DNA from: Paraburkholderia madseniana
Lineage (GTDB): Bacteria; Pseudomonadota; Gammaproteobacteria; Burkholderiales; Burkholderiaceae
NCBI RefSeq assembly: GCF_009690905.1
Contig: NZ_VOSW01000024.1
Coordinates: forward strand, 38,080-102,079
Reading direction: 5' to 3'
DNA length: 64,000 bases
Shown here: in pieces, positions 51,660 through 60,852 of the stretch
Layout: the number at the start of each line of letters is the position of its first letter
How positions within the stretch are numbered: position 1 is the stretch's first letter
The notes under the pieces: model-generated
The model's input: the letters and a program-made list of their open reading frames with translations, nothing else
The model's database searches: none
What the model was told of the DNA's origin: nothing
Made by a program: the position numbers and the translations under genes

Positions 51660-52316
51660 TCAAGCGTGCTGCCCGCTCGGCAAGCCGACAGTTTGCGCGA
51701 GGATCGGCAGTTCATCCTCATTGAGCCGCAGCGCGTCGGCGAGGAGCCGGTGATTGATCCAGCCGCGGATCACGTTGACAAGCCCGGCTGACGCGCAATA
51801 GAGCGCTACGTTCTGCGCAATCGCGCCAGCGGTGACAGCAGAAAATCGTTCACGCTGTTGCTGCGGCATCTCCTGCAGACTGGACGTCCGAACCACATAC
51901 ACGAGCTCGAGCGGCGCCTTGCCGACGAAATCCTGATAGCCGGTCAGATTGCGCGCTTCGATGGCGTGCTTGAGCAGCAGTTGATGGTTGGGCGCATCGT
52001 AACGATAGACTCCATTGGGCAGCGCCACATAGATGTCGATTTCATTAAAGGCATGTGGCGATGGCGCGGTGCGTCCGCCGCTGACCGGACGGTTGACGCC
52101 ATCCGCAGCCCACAGCAATTCTCCGAGCGTGCCCATTGACAGCGGGCTCGGTGCGAATTCACGGTTACTTGATCGAAACGACAGCGCGGTCATTAGCGGC
52201 AGACCTGAGCGTTGGTCGGGATGTGGCAGTGCGATGGTTTTCGGCGCAGTGCCTTCGGCCGATTCGGGACGTGCATCAGGCAAGGTCTCGTAGGTCAGAA
52301 ATTGCATCTCAGTCAT
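51660..52316 (-). CDS. Nitroreductase-family protein (SagB-like)
   Basis: A 218-residue FMN-type reductase. FRSSNREF near the N-terminus, GELLWAADGVNRPVSGGRTAPSP and the C-terminal region ALYCASAGLVNVIRGW are typical of the SagB-like nitroreductase group. The electron acceptor is unknown. AGAGGAG precedes the ATG. It is a single gene with a perfect FNR box and correctly placed -10, so it may pass electrons to an alternative acceptor under anoxia (inference). Confidence 0.87.
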   Translation of the reverse strand: MTEMQFLTYETLPDARPESAEGTAPKTIALPHPDQRSGLPLMTALSFRSSNREFAPSPLSMGTLGELLWAADGVNRPVSGGRTAPSPHAFNEIDIYVALPNGVYRYDAPNHQLLLKHAIEARNLTGYQDFVGKAPLELVYVVRTSSLQEMPQQQRERFSAVTAGAIAQNVALYCASAGLVNVIRGWINHRLLADALRLNEDELPILAQTVGLPSGQHA

Positions 52317-52394
52317 CTCAAACTCCTCTGAACGTCACATGTATCCGGTTGGCGCATTGCCATCTTCACGATAGTTCGCGCGCTATCGGACCCC

Positions 52395-52408
52395 TTGATT
52401 TCAATCAA
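52395..52408 (-). promoter_or_regulatory. Perfect FNR box for the nitroreductase
   Basis: TTGATTTCAATCAA is an exact match; minus-strand TATCGT (52368-52373) is centred exactly 31 bp away, and the start codon lies 52 bp further. Confidence 0.87.
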
Positions 52409-52529
52409 GCCACGAGTGGTGCCGGGATCGCGACCAGTAGACCGTTAACGCGATCGCGCCGGGTTTGAGTTCCACGCCCCTGCATGCCGTGAAGCGCTGA
52501 TATGAGTCAAGCCGTATCGCGCGGGCCAG

Positions 52530-53293
52530 TTACTCCTGAAAATGCGGCCGTTCGTACCAGTGCGCAATGATTTGCCAGATCTGTGGAGCGGTTTCGGCGA
52601 AGCAAAACAGATCGGCGTCGCTTGCAGCGATCATGCCCTCGTCGATCAGGAACTGGACGTCGAAGGCCTGGCGCCAGAAGCGCTCACCCACGAGCAGCAC
52701 GGGAAGCGGTTTGATCTTGCCTGTCTGCAGGAGCGTCAGCACCTCGAACAGTTCGTCGCAAGTGCCGTAGCCACCCGGGAAGAAAACCGCAGCCTTCGCA
52801 CGCTCGAGCAGGTGCAGATTGCGGATCGCGAAATAGTGGAAGCGGAAGCACAGATCCGGGCTCAGGTACGGATTCGGCAGCTGCTCGCGTGGCAGCGAGA
52901 TATTCAAGCCGACGCTCGCCGCACCGGCCTCGAACGCGCCCCGATTGGCCGCTTCCATGATGCCCGGTCCACCACCTGTGACGACCGTCTGCTTCGGCAG
53001 CGTGGGGGTCGCCTCCGCGCGTCCTATGAGGAGGCCAAGCTCGCAGGCGACCGTGTTGTATGCGCTCATTTCCAGAAGACGCTGAGCGATTGCGGCCTCG
53101 CGCCTGCGGACCGGATCGCCGGGAGAGGCGTCTAGCGCGCGCTGTGCCGCCTCAATGCACACATTTCGGGGCGCTGCAGGAAAGCGAGGTCCTCGTCCGC
53201 CTGCCGGTAGCTCGGGCTTTCGACGAGCCGCTGAACCCGGAGGGTAGCGGAGGGCGCGGACAGCATCGATGCGGACTCGGGTTGTTCAGTCAT
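52530..53293 (-). pseudogene. LOG-family protein with internal deletion
   Basis: The N-terminal frame starts MTEQPESASML with GGGGAG upstream and reaches EDLAFLQRPEM. The rest runs in another frame from CIEAAQRALDA to the end, with the LOG motifs GGGPGIMEA and FPGGYGTCDE. The missing segment would contain the first beta strand of the Rossmann-like fold. A start at ATG 53162 could still make a 210-residue truncated protein. LOG-type proteins cleave nucleotide monophosphates (phosphoribohydrolase). Confidence 0.72.
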
Positions 53294-53372
53294 GAAATGC
53301 TCCCCGCGAAGAAAGAGGCGTTGTCCACATGTTGCAGACAGCTTCATGATTGACGCGTGCCGGATGCACTTC

Positions 53373-53386
53373 GTGATCCACATCAA
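53373..53386 (-). promoter_or_regulatory. FNR box before the LOG gene
   Basis: GTGATCCACATCAA, one mismatch, 80 bp upstream of the start at 53293; AATCAT on the minus strand (53346-53351) is at the expected spacing. The rest of the 460-bp gap 53294-53753 holds the lemA box and nothing else recognised. Confidence 0.6.
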
Positions 53387-53600
53387 ATGCAATCAAAAGT
53401 CAGAACGCAGAGCTGACAGTTGCGGCACGACCCACGTCATGGCTTGCTGCGGCGGTCCTCGCTCAGACCGCGTTACGGCACTGCGCGTGAAGGCCCTGTG
53501 CAAGCAGTGCCGCTCCTGAAAGAGATTGTCCATCCGTTCGGCCTTCGGCCGCGGTGAGTGCGCTGTAGCGCGCTCGACTGATTTTCCCCTGACGGGGTAC

Positions 53601-53614
53601 TTGATATGGGTTAA
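53601..53614 (+). promoter_or_regulatory. FNR-like box for the lemA-TPM unit
   Basis: TTGATATGGGTTAA, two mismatches, with TAGTCT at 53636-53641 centred exactly 31 bp downstream. Confidence 0.6.
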
Positions 53615-53753
53615 CGTACACCCGGTCCTTACGCGTAGTCTGGGGTTGTTTGCATCGACGATGCAGGAAAGCCGTTCTGGTCCGTATCTCGCTACACCGC
53701 GGTCCTCACCAGGGCGGTACTCGGGGCGGCTCCCGGAAGAACAGGGAGGTCCA

Positions 53754-54373
53754 ATGCGCACTCTATGTCTAGCATTGCTTGCTGTCATCGTGCTATCCCT
53801 CTCCGGATGCGGTTACAACGCTATCCAGACTCAGGATAGCAGGTGAAAGCGAGCTGGTCGGAGGTGCTCAACCAGTACCAGCGTCGTGCTGACCTGGTGC
53901 CGAATCTCGTGAACACGGTGAAGGGCTACGCGAGCCAGGAGCGAGAGGTGTTCACGAGCGTGACCGAGGCGCGTGCCCGGGTCGGATCCGTGCAGGCGAC
54001 TCCGGCGCTCATCAACGACCCCCAGGCGTTCGCCAGATTCGAAGCGGTCCAGGCACAGTTGTCGTCTTCGCTGTCGCGACTCCTCGTCGTCTCTGAGAAT
54101 TACCCGCAGTTGAAGTCCGATGCCAATTTTCGCGACTTGCAGGCGCAGCTCGAAGGAACCGAAAACCGCATTACAGTGGCCCGCAACCGCTATATCAAGG
54201 CGGTGCAAGACTACAACACGACCGTGCGATCGTTCCCGTCCAATCTCACCGCAAGCCTGTTCGGCTACAAGGAGAAACCCAATTTCTCGGTGTCGGAAGA
54301 GGCGGCGATTGCGCGTCCTCCGCAGGTCGATTTCATCACGGCGCCCGCGCCCGCCAGTGGGGCGGCGAATTGA
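53754..54373 (+). pseudogene. lemA: LemA family lipoprotein with frameshift
   Basis: The first frame (MRTLCLALLAVIVLSLSGCG, then YNAIQTQDSR and stop) is a lipoprotein signal peptide plus the start of LemA. The rest, from VKASWSEVLNQYQRRADLVP to the end at 54373, is in another frame. One G appears missing near 53838, where GAT-GAG-CAG-GTG would be expected and GATAGCAGGTG is found. Without the shift it would be a typical membrane-anchored LemA of about 205 residues. Next come two TPM-domain genes, the common lemA-TPM arrangement. Sequencing error is possible. Confidence 0.75.
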
Positions 54374-55230
54374 ACATCCTCAAATCCGTCAGCATGCTGC
54401 TGCTCGCCGTCCTCGCATTCTTGCCGTGCGGTGCCGGCGCGGACGTGGCGATTCCCGCATTGACCGCGCATGTCACCGACGAGACGGCCACGCTCACCAG
54501 CGAACAGCGCTCGGCGTTAGAACAGACATTGCGGACGTTCGAGGCTAAAAAGGGGAGCCAGATCTCAGTGGTCATCGTGCCGACTACGCAGCTGGAAACC
54601 ATCGAACAGTATTCGCTGCGCGTGGTTGAGCAATGGAAGCTTGGACGCAGGCGCGTTGACGATGGCGTGCTGCTCATCGTCGCCAAAGACGACCGGACCC
54701 TGCGAATCGAAGTGGGCTATGGTCTCGAAGGGGCACTGACCGATGCAACCAGCAGCCGCATCATCAACGAGACGATTGTTCCGAGATTCAGGCAAGGGGA
54801 CTTTTACGGAGGTGTGGCGGCGGGCGTCGACAGCATCATGCACGTCGTCGATGACGAGCCTCTGCCGTCTCCGGAACAGCATGCAGGTGGCGCGTCCGGG
54901 CAACTCGCGCGCTATCTACCGATTCTTTTCGTGCTCACCATGGTCGCAGGCGGCGTGTTTCGAGTGGTACTAGGGAGACTACCCGGTTCTGTGGTGACGG
55001 GCGGAGCCGTCGCGGTCGTCGCGTGGCTGTTGTCGGGCACACTGTTCATCGCCGTGGTGGCAGGTGCGATTGCTCTCGCATTCACCTTGCTCGGCAGCGG
55101 TCTCGGCGCCTACGCCGGGGGGCGTGCGATCGGCGGGCAATCCGGACGATTCGGCAGCGGCGCCGGCCGCACGATCTTCAGGGGCGGTGGCGGCGGATTT
55201 GGCGGCGGCGGTGCATCGGGCAGGTGGTAG
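54370..55230 (+). CDS. TPM-domain membrane protein (YgcG-like)
   Basis: A 286-residue protein: a signal peptide (about residues 1-24), a TPM domain (about 28-150, with VDDGVLLIVAKDDRTLRIEV and GYGLEGALTDATSSRII), two or three membrane helices, and a Gly-rich tail ending GGGGGFGGGGASGRW. TPM domains face the periplasm, and their neighbours are often LemA proteins as here. The start is a TTG at 54370 overlapping the lemA stop; an ATG at 54394 is another option. Confidence 0.88.
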   Translation: MNILKSVSMLLLAVLAFLPCGAGADVAIPALTAHVTDETATLTSEQRSALEQTLRTFEAKKGSQISVVIVPTTQLETIEQYSLRVVEQWKLGRRRVDDGVLLIVAKDDRTLRIEVGYGLEGALTDATSSRIINETIVPRFRQGDFYGGVAAGVDSIMHVVDDEPLPSPEQHAGGASGQLARYLPILFVLTMVAGGVFRVVLGRLPGSVVTGGAVAVVAWLLSGTLFIAVVAGAIALAFTLLGSGLGAYAGGRAIGGQSGRFGSGAGRTIFRGGGGGFGGGGASGRW

Positions 55231-55232
55231 CC

Positions 55233-55730
55233 ATGGACCTCAAGCGTGTCCTCAAGCATTTGTTCGTGACCCGGTGGCACGTGAATCGTGCTTTTCCTAC
55301 TCCGACACTGCACGCCATTGAAAGGGCCATCCAGGAAAGCCATCGTGCCCACATTGGGCAGATCCGGTTTGCAGTCGAAGGTGCGCTGCATATCGGGGCT
55401 CTACTGGAAGGGATGTCCGCGAGGGAACGTGCAATCGATGTCTTTTCCGAGTTGCAAGTCTGGGATACCGAACACAACAACGGGGTGCTCATTTATCTCC
55501 TGCTAGCCGATCACGATGTGGAGATCGTTGCGGACCGCGGGGTGCATGCACGGATAAAACCCGGTGAGTGGGAAGCCATCTGTAGCCAGATGGAGGCCGC
55601 TTTCAAGCTGGGCAACTATCACGCCGGAGTACTTCGGGGCATCGAGGAGGTGACGGCGCTGCTGAAAAGACATTTTCCAGCGCAACAGGAAAAGCGCGAC
55701 GAATTGCCGAGTAAGCCGGCCGTGCTTTGA
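55233..55730 (+). CDS. TPM-domain protein, soluble
   Basis: A 165-residue second TPM protein without a signal peptide. The pattern FPTPTLHAIERAIQESHRAH, RAIDVFSELQVWDTEHNNGV then LIYLLLADHDVEIVADRG is the TPM core. It begins 3 bp after the previous stop. In other bacteria the two TPM genes and lemA lie together; their shared role is unknown. Confidence 0.88.
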   Translation: MDLKRVLKHLFVTRWHVNRAFPTPTLHAIERAIQESHRAHIGQIRFAVEGALHIGALLEGMSARERAIDVFSELQVWDTEHNNGVLIYLLLADHDVEIVADRGVHARIKPGEWEAICSQMEAAFKLGNYHAGVLRGIEEVTALLKRHFPAQQEKRDELPSKPAVL

Positions 55731-55896
55731 GCGGCACTTCGCTCGAAGCAGCGGCAGGAAACAGTATGGCGCTGCTTAAACATGTTGAGGCGCTTGCGTT
55801 TGCCCGGAAGCCATTGGGGCAGCGCCAGATTGAATACTCCTCGAACGGGAGTTGAATTGATTCGTAAGCCCTCTGCCAACCTTGCAAGGAACGACC

Positions 55897-56067
55897 ATGA
55901 ATGCCGATGCCGTTAGCAAAATATTTTCAGAATTTGATGACCTCACCTCGAAAAGCGAAGACGCAAACGTCCAGTTTCTGATTCGGGCAATAAAGCTCCA
56001 TGCCGAGCTTACGAATGCGAGGCTCGTGTCCCTCGAGCAAGCCATGCTTGCGTTGCTGAAGAAGTGA
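55897..56067 (+). CDS. Small hypothetical protein
   Basis: A 56-residue soluble helical peptide (MNADAVSKIFSEFDDL to MLALLKK) that I do not recognise. AAGGAA lies 8 nt upstream of the ATG, a good ribosome site. Two helices with heptad-like Leu/Ile spacing suggest an oligomer. It is 166 bp after the TPM gene on the same strand, so it could be the last gene of that unit. Confidence 0.6.
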   Translation: MNADAVSKIFSEFDDLTSKSEDANVQFLIRAIKLHAELTNARLVSLEQAMLALLKK

Positions 56068-56145
56068 GCGAAGCAGGCTGATCGCGGCGTGACCGCACTG
56101 AGATTCTGCGGCCACGCTTTCTGTATTGGTCAACAGGCCGCAGGG

Positions 56146-57171
56146 TCAGTCGAGTGTCAGCACCACACGGCCGTCGATCTTGCCGGCCTTGAGGTCCGCG
56201 AGCACGGCGTTGATGTTCTCCAGACGGTCGGTGTGAATGTGTGCCCGCACCCGTCCTTCGGCCGCGAACTCGAGCGACTCCTGCAAGTCACGACGAGTCC
56301 CGACAATTGATCCGCGCACCGTGATGCCGTTGAGCACGGTCGAAAAGATCGGCAAAGGAAAATCGCCCGGCGGCAAGCCATTGAGCGAGACGGTGCCGCC
56401 ACGCCGGACCATGCCGAGCGCCTGAGCAAAGGCGCTGCGCGATACCGCCGTGACCAGTACGCCGTGGGCGCCGCCGATCTCCTTCTGAATCACGGCTGCG
56501 GGATCCGCCGTCGTGGCGTTGACGGTGAGTGTCGCGCCGAGTTCGCGCGCAAGGGCGAGCTTGTCATCTGCGATATCCACGGCGACGACGTGCAGCCCCA
56601 TCGCAATCGCATATTGAACCGCTACATGGCCGAGGCCACCTATCCCCGAGATCGCGATCCACTGACCGGGGCGCGTGTCGGTCATGCGAATGCCTTTGTA
56701 GACGGTGACACCGGCACACAGAATCGGGGCGATTTCTTCGAAGCTGACTTGCGCAGGCAGGTGCCCGACATAGTTCGGATCGGCAAGCACGTATTCCGCG
56801 TAGCCACCGTTGACCGAATAACCGGTGTTCTGCTGCTCATGGCAGAGGGTTTCCCAGCCGCTCAGGCAGTGCTCGCAATGGCCGCAAGCGGTATAGAGCC
56901 ACGGCACGCCGACCCGGTCGCCTTCCTTGACGGCCTTGACCCCCGCGCCGACCGCCGTGACGAAGCCGACGCCTTCGTGACCGGGAATGAAGGGCAGCGT
57001 GGGACGTACTGGCCAGTCGCCGTCGGCCGCGTGCAGATCGGTGTGACAGACGCCGGATGCCTTGATATTGACGAGGATCTGTCCAGGGCCTGGTGTTGGC
57101 ACAGGCACTTCCTCGATGCGAAGGGGTTCGCCAAACGCGTGGACGACGGCAGCTTTCATCGACTGAGCCAT
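56146..57171 (-). CDS. adhP: Alcohol dehydrogenase, AdhP type
   Basis: A 341-residue zinc alcohol dehydrogenase: CHTDLHAADGDW, GHEGVGFV, the four-cysteine loop CGHCEHCLSGWETLC, and the NAD motif GIGGLGHVAVQYA. Length and motifs match ethanol-active AdhP. The ATG at 57171 has CGGAGA upstream; the open frame extends further but without support. It is a single gene with an FNR-like box. It would make ethanol from acetaldehyde in oxygen-poor conditions, or the reverse. Confidence 0.94.
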   Translation of the reverse strand: MAQSMKAAVVHAFGEPLRIEEVPVPTPGPGQILVNIKASGVCHTDLHAADGDWPVRPTLPFIPGHEGVGFVTAVGAGVKAVKEGDRVGVPWLYTACGHCEHCLSGWETLCHEQQNTGYSVNGGYAEYVLADPNYVGHLPAQVSFEEIAPILCAGVTVYKGIRMTDTRPGQWIAISGIGGLGHVAVQYAIAMGLHVVAVDIADDKLALARELGATLTVNATTADPAAVIQKEIGGAHGVLVTAVSRSAFAQALGMVRRGGTVSLNGLPPGDFPLPIFSTVLNGITVRGSIVGTRRDLQESLEFAAEGRVRAHIHTDRLENINAVLADLKAGKIDGRVVLTLD

Positions 57172-57229
57172 AGGTTTCTCCGGCTGGGGGTGGGGTGCCC
57201 TCAGTATCGGCGCGGAGTCAACTGGCAAA

Positions 57230-57243
57230 TTGACGTGGATCAG
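57230..57243 (-). promoter_or_regulatory. FNR-like box for adhP
   Basis: TTGACGTGGATCAG, two mismatches; minus-strand GATACT (57203-57208) is centred exactly 31 bp away, and the start codon lies at 57171. Confidence 0.6.
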
Positions 57244-57321
57244 GAATCCCGCGGTGCGGATTGACGACGGACTCGGTGCCTCGCGCATACAGCAGCAAGA
57301 AATAATCCTTCTTCGGTCGCC

Positions 57322-58848
57322 CTAGCTGCCGAAGCGCCTGAGCAGCGCCGGCTCGATGACGGCCGCGGCCATCAGGCCGCCCATGAATGCCCCGGCGACG
57401 CCGGGCCCGGTCACGTCCTGTCCGGCAAGCAGCAAACCGTGGACGGGCGTGCGCACACGCAATGCCGCGCTCGTCAAACGGGTTGCCGTCATCTCAAGTC
57501 CGTACATGGCACCACCTGGTGAGCGCAGGTAGCGTTGCTGCGTCAAGGGCGTCGACAGCTCGTGGAAGCGAATCAGTGGCGCGAGGGCGGGGAAGTGCGC
57601 GCAGAATCGTACCAGCAAGCGTTTTTCGATTCGTCCCTTCAGTTCGAGGTACGGCTCGGAGTGCCTCCCTTCTGCCGTATCCAGCCAAGGGGCGAAGGCG
57701 CGCGCATCGCACAGTGCAATCACCTCGGCCGTCGGCTTACCGCTCCAAGTTCGGTCTTTCATTGAGGGAAACGACACGAACAGCCCCGGCGGGTCATCTT
57801 CTTCCACGTTGTGCCACACCCGGCCAATGTCTTCGCTTTCGTAGATCCATACATTGGCACCGGATGCGCCCGCCGCAGCGATATCGCCGTCGAGGCCGAC
57901 GTATAGCGCCAGGTGCGCCAGGCCCGGGCGCAACCCGCGCAGCGTGTCCTGCCATGCGGGTGCCGTGGAGGCGTCGAGGCAGGACACGGTGTTGGCGATT
58001 CCCATCGCCGATATCACGTGCCTTGCGTGCTCAGTCCGGTGCGTGCCGCCCTGGCTGAACGCCACACCAGCCACCTGGCCGCCGGTCACGAGGATGTGTT
58101 CTACCGCGGCCCCCAGTTTCACCTCGCCACCGGCCGCTTCAACAACCGGAACGAGCGTGCGCGCGAAGCGGGCCGGACCGCCTGCCGGATAATACGCACC
58201 GGCATTGTATGAACCGGTAACCAGCGCGTGCTCGAGCATCGGCGCGTTGTCGGGGGGCGCACCGTAATCGGCCCAGCGGGCGCCAAGCACCGCACGCAGT
58301 TGCGGGTCGGGCACTTCGGCCAACGTGCTGGCAAGCGTGCTTTGCGCCCAGTGCTCGACTTCGTCGCCGTGAATCAGATGCATTCCCCATGCCAGCCACT
58401 GCGGCATGCCGCGCGTCGCAAACATCACAAAGGCCGAATGCCGCGCGGCCTCGCAAGCGGCGAACCAGCGCCCGATCGCCTCGTGCTGCGCTGGGAAGCG
58501 CGCGAGCAGAGCCTCGCGGTAACGCTCTTCCGGATACGGGATGCCAAACTCGAAACCAGGCAGCCGGACGATGTCGTAGGGGTTGCCGCACGAGACAAAT
58601 CGCAGCGCGCCATCGGTCAGCCACGCGAGGAGCCTGCCGATCTGTCCGCTTGAGCCTGCGATGTTGCCCACACCGCCGATGTAATGCACACCCGTAGCGA
58701 AGGTCCAGTCCCCACGCGTAAAGGTCTGGGTGAGGCCGCCGGCCACGCTGTGCTGCTCGAGCACTAGTACCCGTCGTCCCTGACGGGCGAGCGCCGCCGC
58801 GGCGCCGAGGCCGCTAACACCGGAACCGATCACAATCACATCCCACAT
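57322..58848 (-). CDS. FAD-dependent CrtI/retinol-saturase-like oxidoreductase
   Basis: A 508-residue flavoprotein with the dinucleotide motif VIVIGSGVSGLGAAAALARQ at residues 4-23, followed by the EQHSVAGG region and GVHYIGG. The C-terminus has the second FAD contact PVHGLLLAGQDVTGPGV. It belongs to the phytoene desaturase/retinol saturase group acting on hydrophobic chains; the substrate is unknown. AGAGGG precedes the ATG. Like oleate hydratase, it may modify lipids. The box at 58935 can serve this gene and the divergent ABC genes. Confidence 0.88.
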   Translation of the reverse strand: MWDVIVIGSGVSGLGAAAALARQGRRVLVLEQHSVAGGLTQTFTRGDWTFATGVHYIGGVGNIAGSSGQIGRLLAWLTDGALRFVSCGNPYDIVRLPGFEFGIPYPEERYREALLARFPAQHEAIGRWFAACEAARHSAFVMFATRGMPQWLAWGMHLIHGDEVEHWAQSTLASTLAEVPDPQLRAVLGARWADYGAPPDNAPMLEHALVTGSYNAGAYYPAGGPARFARTLVPVVEAAGGEVKLGAAVEHILVTGGQVAGVAFSQGGTHRTEHARHVISAMGIANTVSCLDASTAPAWQDTLRGLRPGLAHLALYVGLDGDIAAAGASGANVWIYESEDIGRVWHNVEEDDPPGLFVSFPSMKDRTWSGKPTAEVIALCDARAFAPWLDTAEGRHSEPYLELKGRIEKRLLVRFCAHFPALAPLIRFHELSTPLTQQRYLRSPGGAMYGLEMTATRLTSAALRVRTPVHGLLLAGQDVTGPGVAGAFMGGLMAAAVIEPALLRRFGS

Positions 58849-58934
58849 GACGTCGCCCTCTGTTGTGCCGACCTTGCACTCCTCGCGCAGCGGGCCGCAT
58901 GAGTAGCATCAAAGCGCACCGCATCGCAGCGCGC

Positions 58935-58948
58935 TTGATACATGTCAA
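58935..58948. promoter_or_regulatory. Bidirectional FNR box
   Basis: TTGATACATGTCAA, one mismatch, between divergent genes. TATTTG (58970-58975, plus) and TTTGAT (58908-58913, minus) are both centred exactly 31 bp away, so it could serve both sides. Confidence 0.72.
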
Positions 58949-59036
58949 TGATTTCCTCCAGTAGCACGATATTTGTCAGCACCTTGACACACGGCCTGCC
59001 AACACTGGGGCTATCCACCAGCCCTCTGGGCATCGC

Positions 59037-60842
59037 ATGATGCAGGTCAAACGGGACGTGCCCGATTCGGACACGATATTCAGGGTACCTATCAAATGGG
59101 GAAACACCGTGGAGCACCACGCCGAGGTTCTGCAAGGGGGAAGATGGCACCAGCACGGTCCGAACTGGCAGGATCTTGCCGCGGTGCTGCTTGTACTCGG
59201 CATGGTGATCCTGATGGGTGTGGGCGTCCGGCAGATGGTGGCCCCGCTTGTGATCGCTCATCAGCCTAGCATCTCGCTCTCGCCGGCCGCACTGCCGCTT
59301 TACACGCTGCGCACCATCACGCGGATGCTGGCTGCACTTATCGCTTCATTGATCTTCACGTTCACCTACGCGACGCTCGCCGCGAAGAGCCGCGGTGCCG
59401 GCATGGTCCTGATACCGCTTCTGGACGTCCTCCAATCGGTGCCCATTCTGGGCTACCTGTCCTTTACCGTCGTGTTCTTCGTCTCGCTGTTTCCCGGCAA
59501 CGTGCTGGGCCCGGAGTTCGCGGCGATCTTCGCCATCTTCACAAGTCAGGCCTGGAACATGGCGTTCAGTTTCTATCAGTCGCTCAAGACGATCCCCATC
59601 GCCCTCGACGAAGCGAGCCGCAGCTTCCGTTTGTCCGTGTGGCAGCGCTTCTGGCGACTCGAAGTGCCTTTCGCGATGCCAGGGCTGATCTGGAACATGA
59701 TGATGTCGATGTCGGGAGGCTGGTTCTTTGTCGTGGCCGCCGAAGCGATCTCCGTCGGCAACCTGCAGGTCGCGCTTCCGGGTGTGGGATCGTATGTCGC
59801 AACGGCGATCCAGCAGCGCAGCCTCGCTGCAGTGGGATGGGCGATCCTCGCGATGACCATCGCTATCGTCCTTTACGATCAGTTGCTGTTCCGGCCGATG
59901 GTCGCCTGGGCCGACAAGTTCCGCCCCGAGGACACCGCCGCGCAAACCGTGCCGCGTAGCTGGGTGCTCGATCTGTTTCGCCGCTCGAGCTTCGCCGCTC
60001 GCCTGGCTCGCCCCGTTGGAGCATGGTTGCAGAGGGCGGCACGCGCGAGGTTGGTGTTGCCGCATGCCGTTCATCTGACCCGCTGGTCCGCGCCTCGCCG
60101 CGTGGCGGACGTGCTTTGGCTCATTGTCATCCTCGCGGGAGTCGCCTACGCTGCGTGGCGGCTTGCAGGATTCGCACGCGGCGCGCTCACGTGGGCCGAT
60201 TTCCAGATGGTCGTGAGCAACGGGGGGATTACCCTCGCGCGCGTCGCGTTCCTCGTGCTGCTCGCCTCTCTAGTCTGGGTGCCGATCGGTGTGGCCGTTG
60301 GCCTGCGGCCCCGGTTGACCGCCCGGGTCCAGCCCGTTGCGCAGTTTCTGGCTGCCTTTCCGGCCAACCTCCTGTTTCCGGTGTTCGTTTATTTCATCGT
60401 GCGCTTTGGGCTCGCACCCCGGATCTGGCTCGTTCCGTTGATGATCCTGGGCACCCAGTGGTACATCCTGTTCAACGTCATTGCCGGCGCCAGTGCGTTC
60501 CCGAGCGACTTGCGGGAAGCGGCCACCAGCTTTCGCGTGCGTCCCTGGCGCTGGTGGCGCGACGTGATGCTCCCTGGCATCTTCCCTTACTACGTGACCG
60601 GCGCGATCACCGCATCCGGCGGCGCATGGAATGCGAGCATCGTCTCCGAGATGGTCAGTTGGGGGCCGACGAAGCTGAACGCCGGCGGCCTCGGCGCCTA
60701 CATTGCCCAGATGACGGACGCCGGAGACTTTCCCCGTATCGGGCTCGGTATCGCCGTGATGTCGGTGCTCGTCATCGCCACCAACCGGCTGGTATGGCGG
60801 CCGCTTTACGCCTTTGCGGAACGCCGCACGCGGCTCGATTGA
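59037..60842 (+). CDS. ABC transporter permease, two fused NitT/TauT-type domains
   Basis: A 601-residue membrane protein with two permease domains in tandem, each with its own inner-membrane loop: EASRSFRLSVWQRFWRLEVP in the first and EAATSFRVRPWRWWRDVMLP in the second (the EAA motif). The whole dimeric channel is in one chain. The start is uncertain: an ATG at 59037 has no ribosome site, while a GTG at 59109 has GGGGA upstream and would give 577 residues. It is followed by the ATPase gene, but no substrate-binding protein gene is present, so the substrate is unknown. Confidence 0.88.
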   Translation: MMQVKRDVPDSDTIFRVPIKWGNTVEHHAEVLQGGRWHQHGPNWQDLAAVLLVLGMVILMGVGVRQMVAPLVIAHQPSISLSPAALPLYTLRTITRMLAALIASLIFTFTYATLAAKSRGAGMVLIPLLDVLQSVPILGYLSFTVVFFVSLFPGNVLGPEFAAIFAIFTSQAWNMAFSFYQSLKTIPIALDEASRSFRLSVWQRFWRLEVPFAMPGLIWNMMMSMSGGWFFVVAAEAISVGNLQVALPGVGSYVATAIQQRSLAAVGWAILAMTIAIVLYDQLLFRPMVAWADKFRPEDTAAQTVPRSWVLDLFRRSSFAARLARPVGAWLQRAARARLVLPHAVHLTRWSAPRRVADVLWLIVILAGVAYAAWRLAGFARGALTWADFQMVVSNGGITLARVAFLVLLASLVWVPIGVAVGLRPRLTARVQPVAQFLAAFPANLLFPVFVYFIVRFGLAPRIWLVPLMILGTQWYILFNVIAGASAFPSDLREAATSFRVRPWRWWRDVMLPGIFPYYVTGAITASGGAWNASIVSEMVSWGPTKLNAGGLGAYIAQMTDAGDFPRIGLGIAVMSVLVIATNRLVWRPLYAFAERRTRLD

Positions 60843-60852
60843 GGGGCAATCC

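Noticed and set aside
52497..52510. CTGATATGAGTCAA, an FNR-like sequence
   Set aside because: Two mismatches, no -10 at the expected distance on either strand, and it is not close to a start codon (the nitroreductase already has a perfect box).
53820..53850. Programmed frameshift in lemA
   Set aside because: No slippery heptamer or stimulating structure is visible; a one-base deletion fits better.
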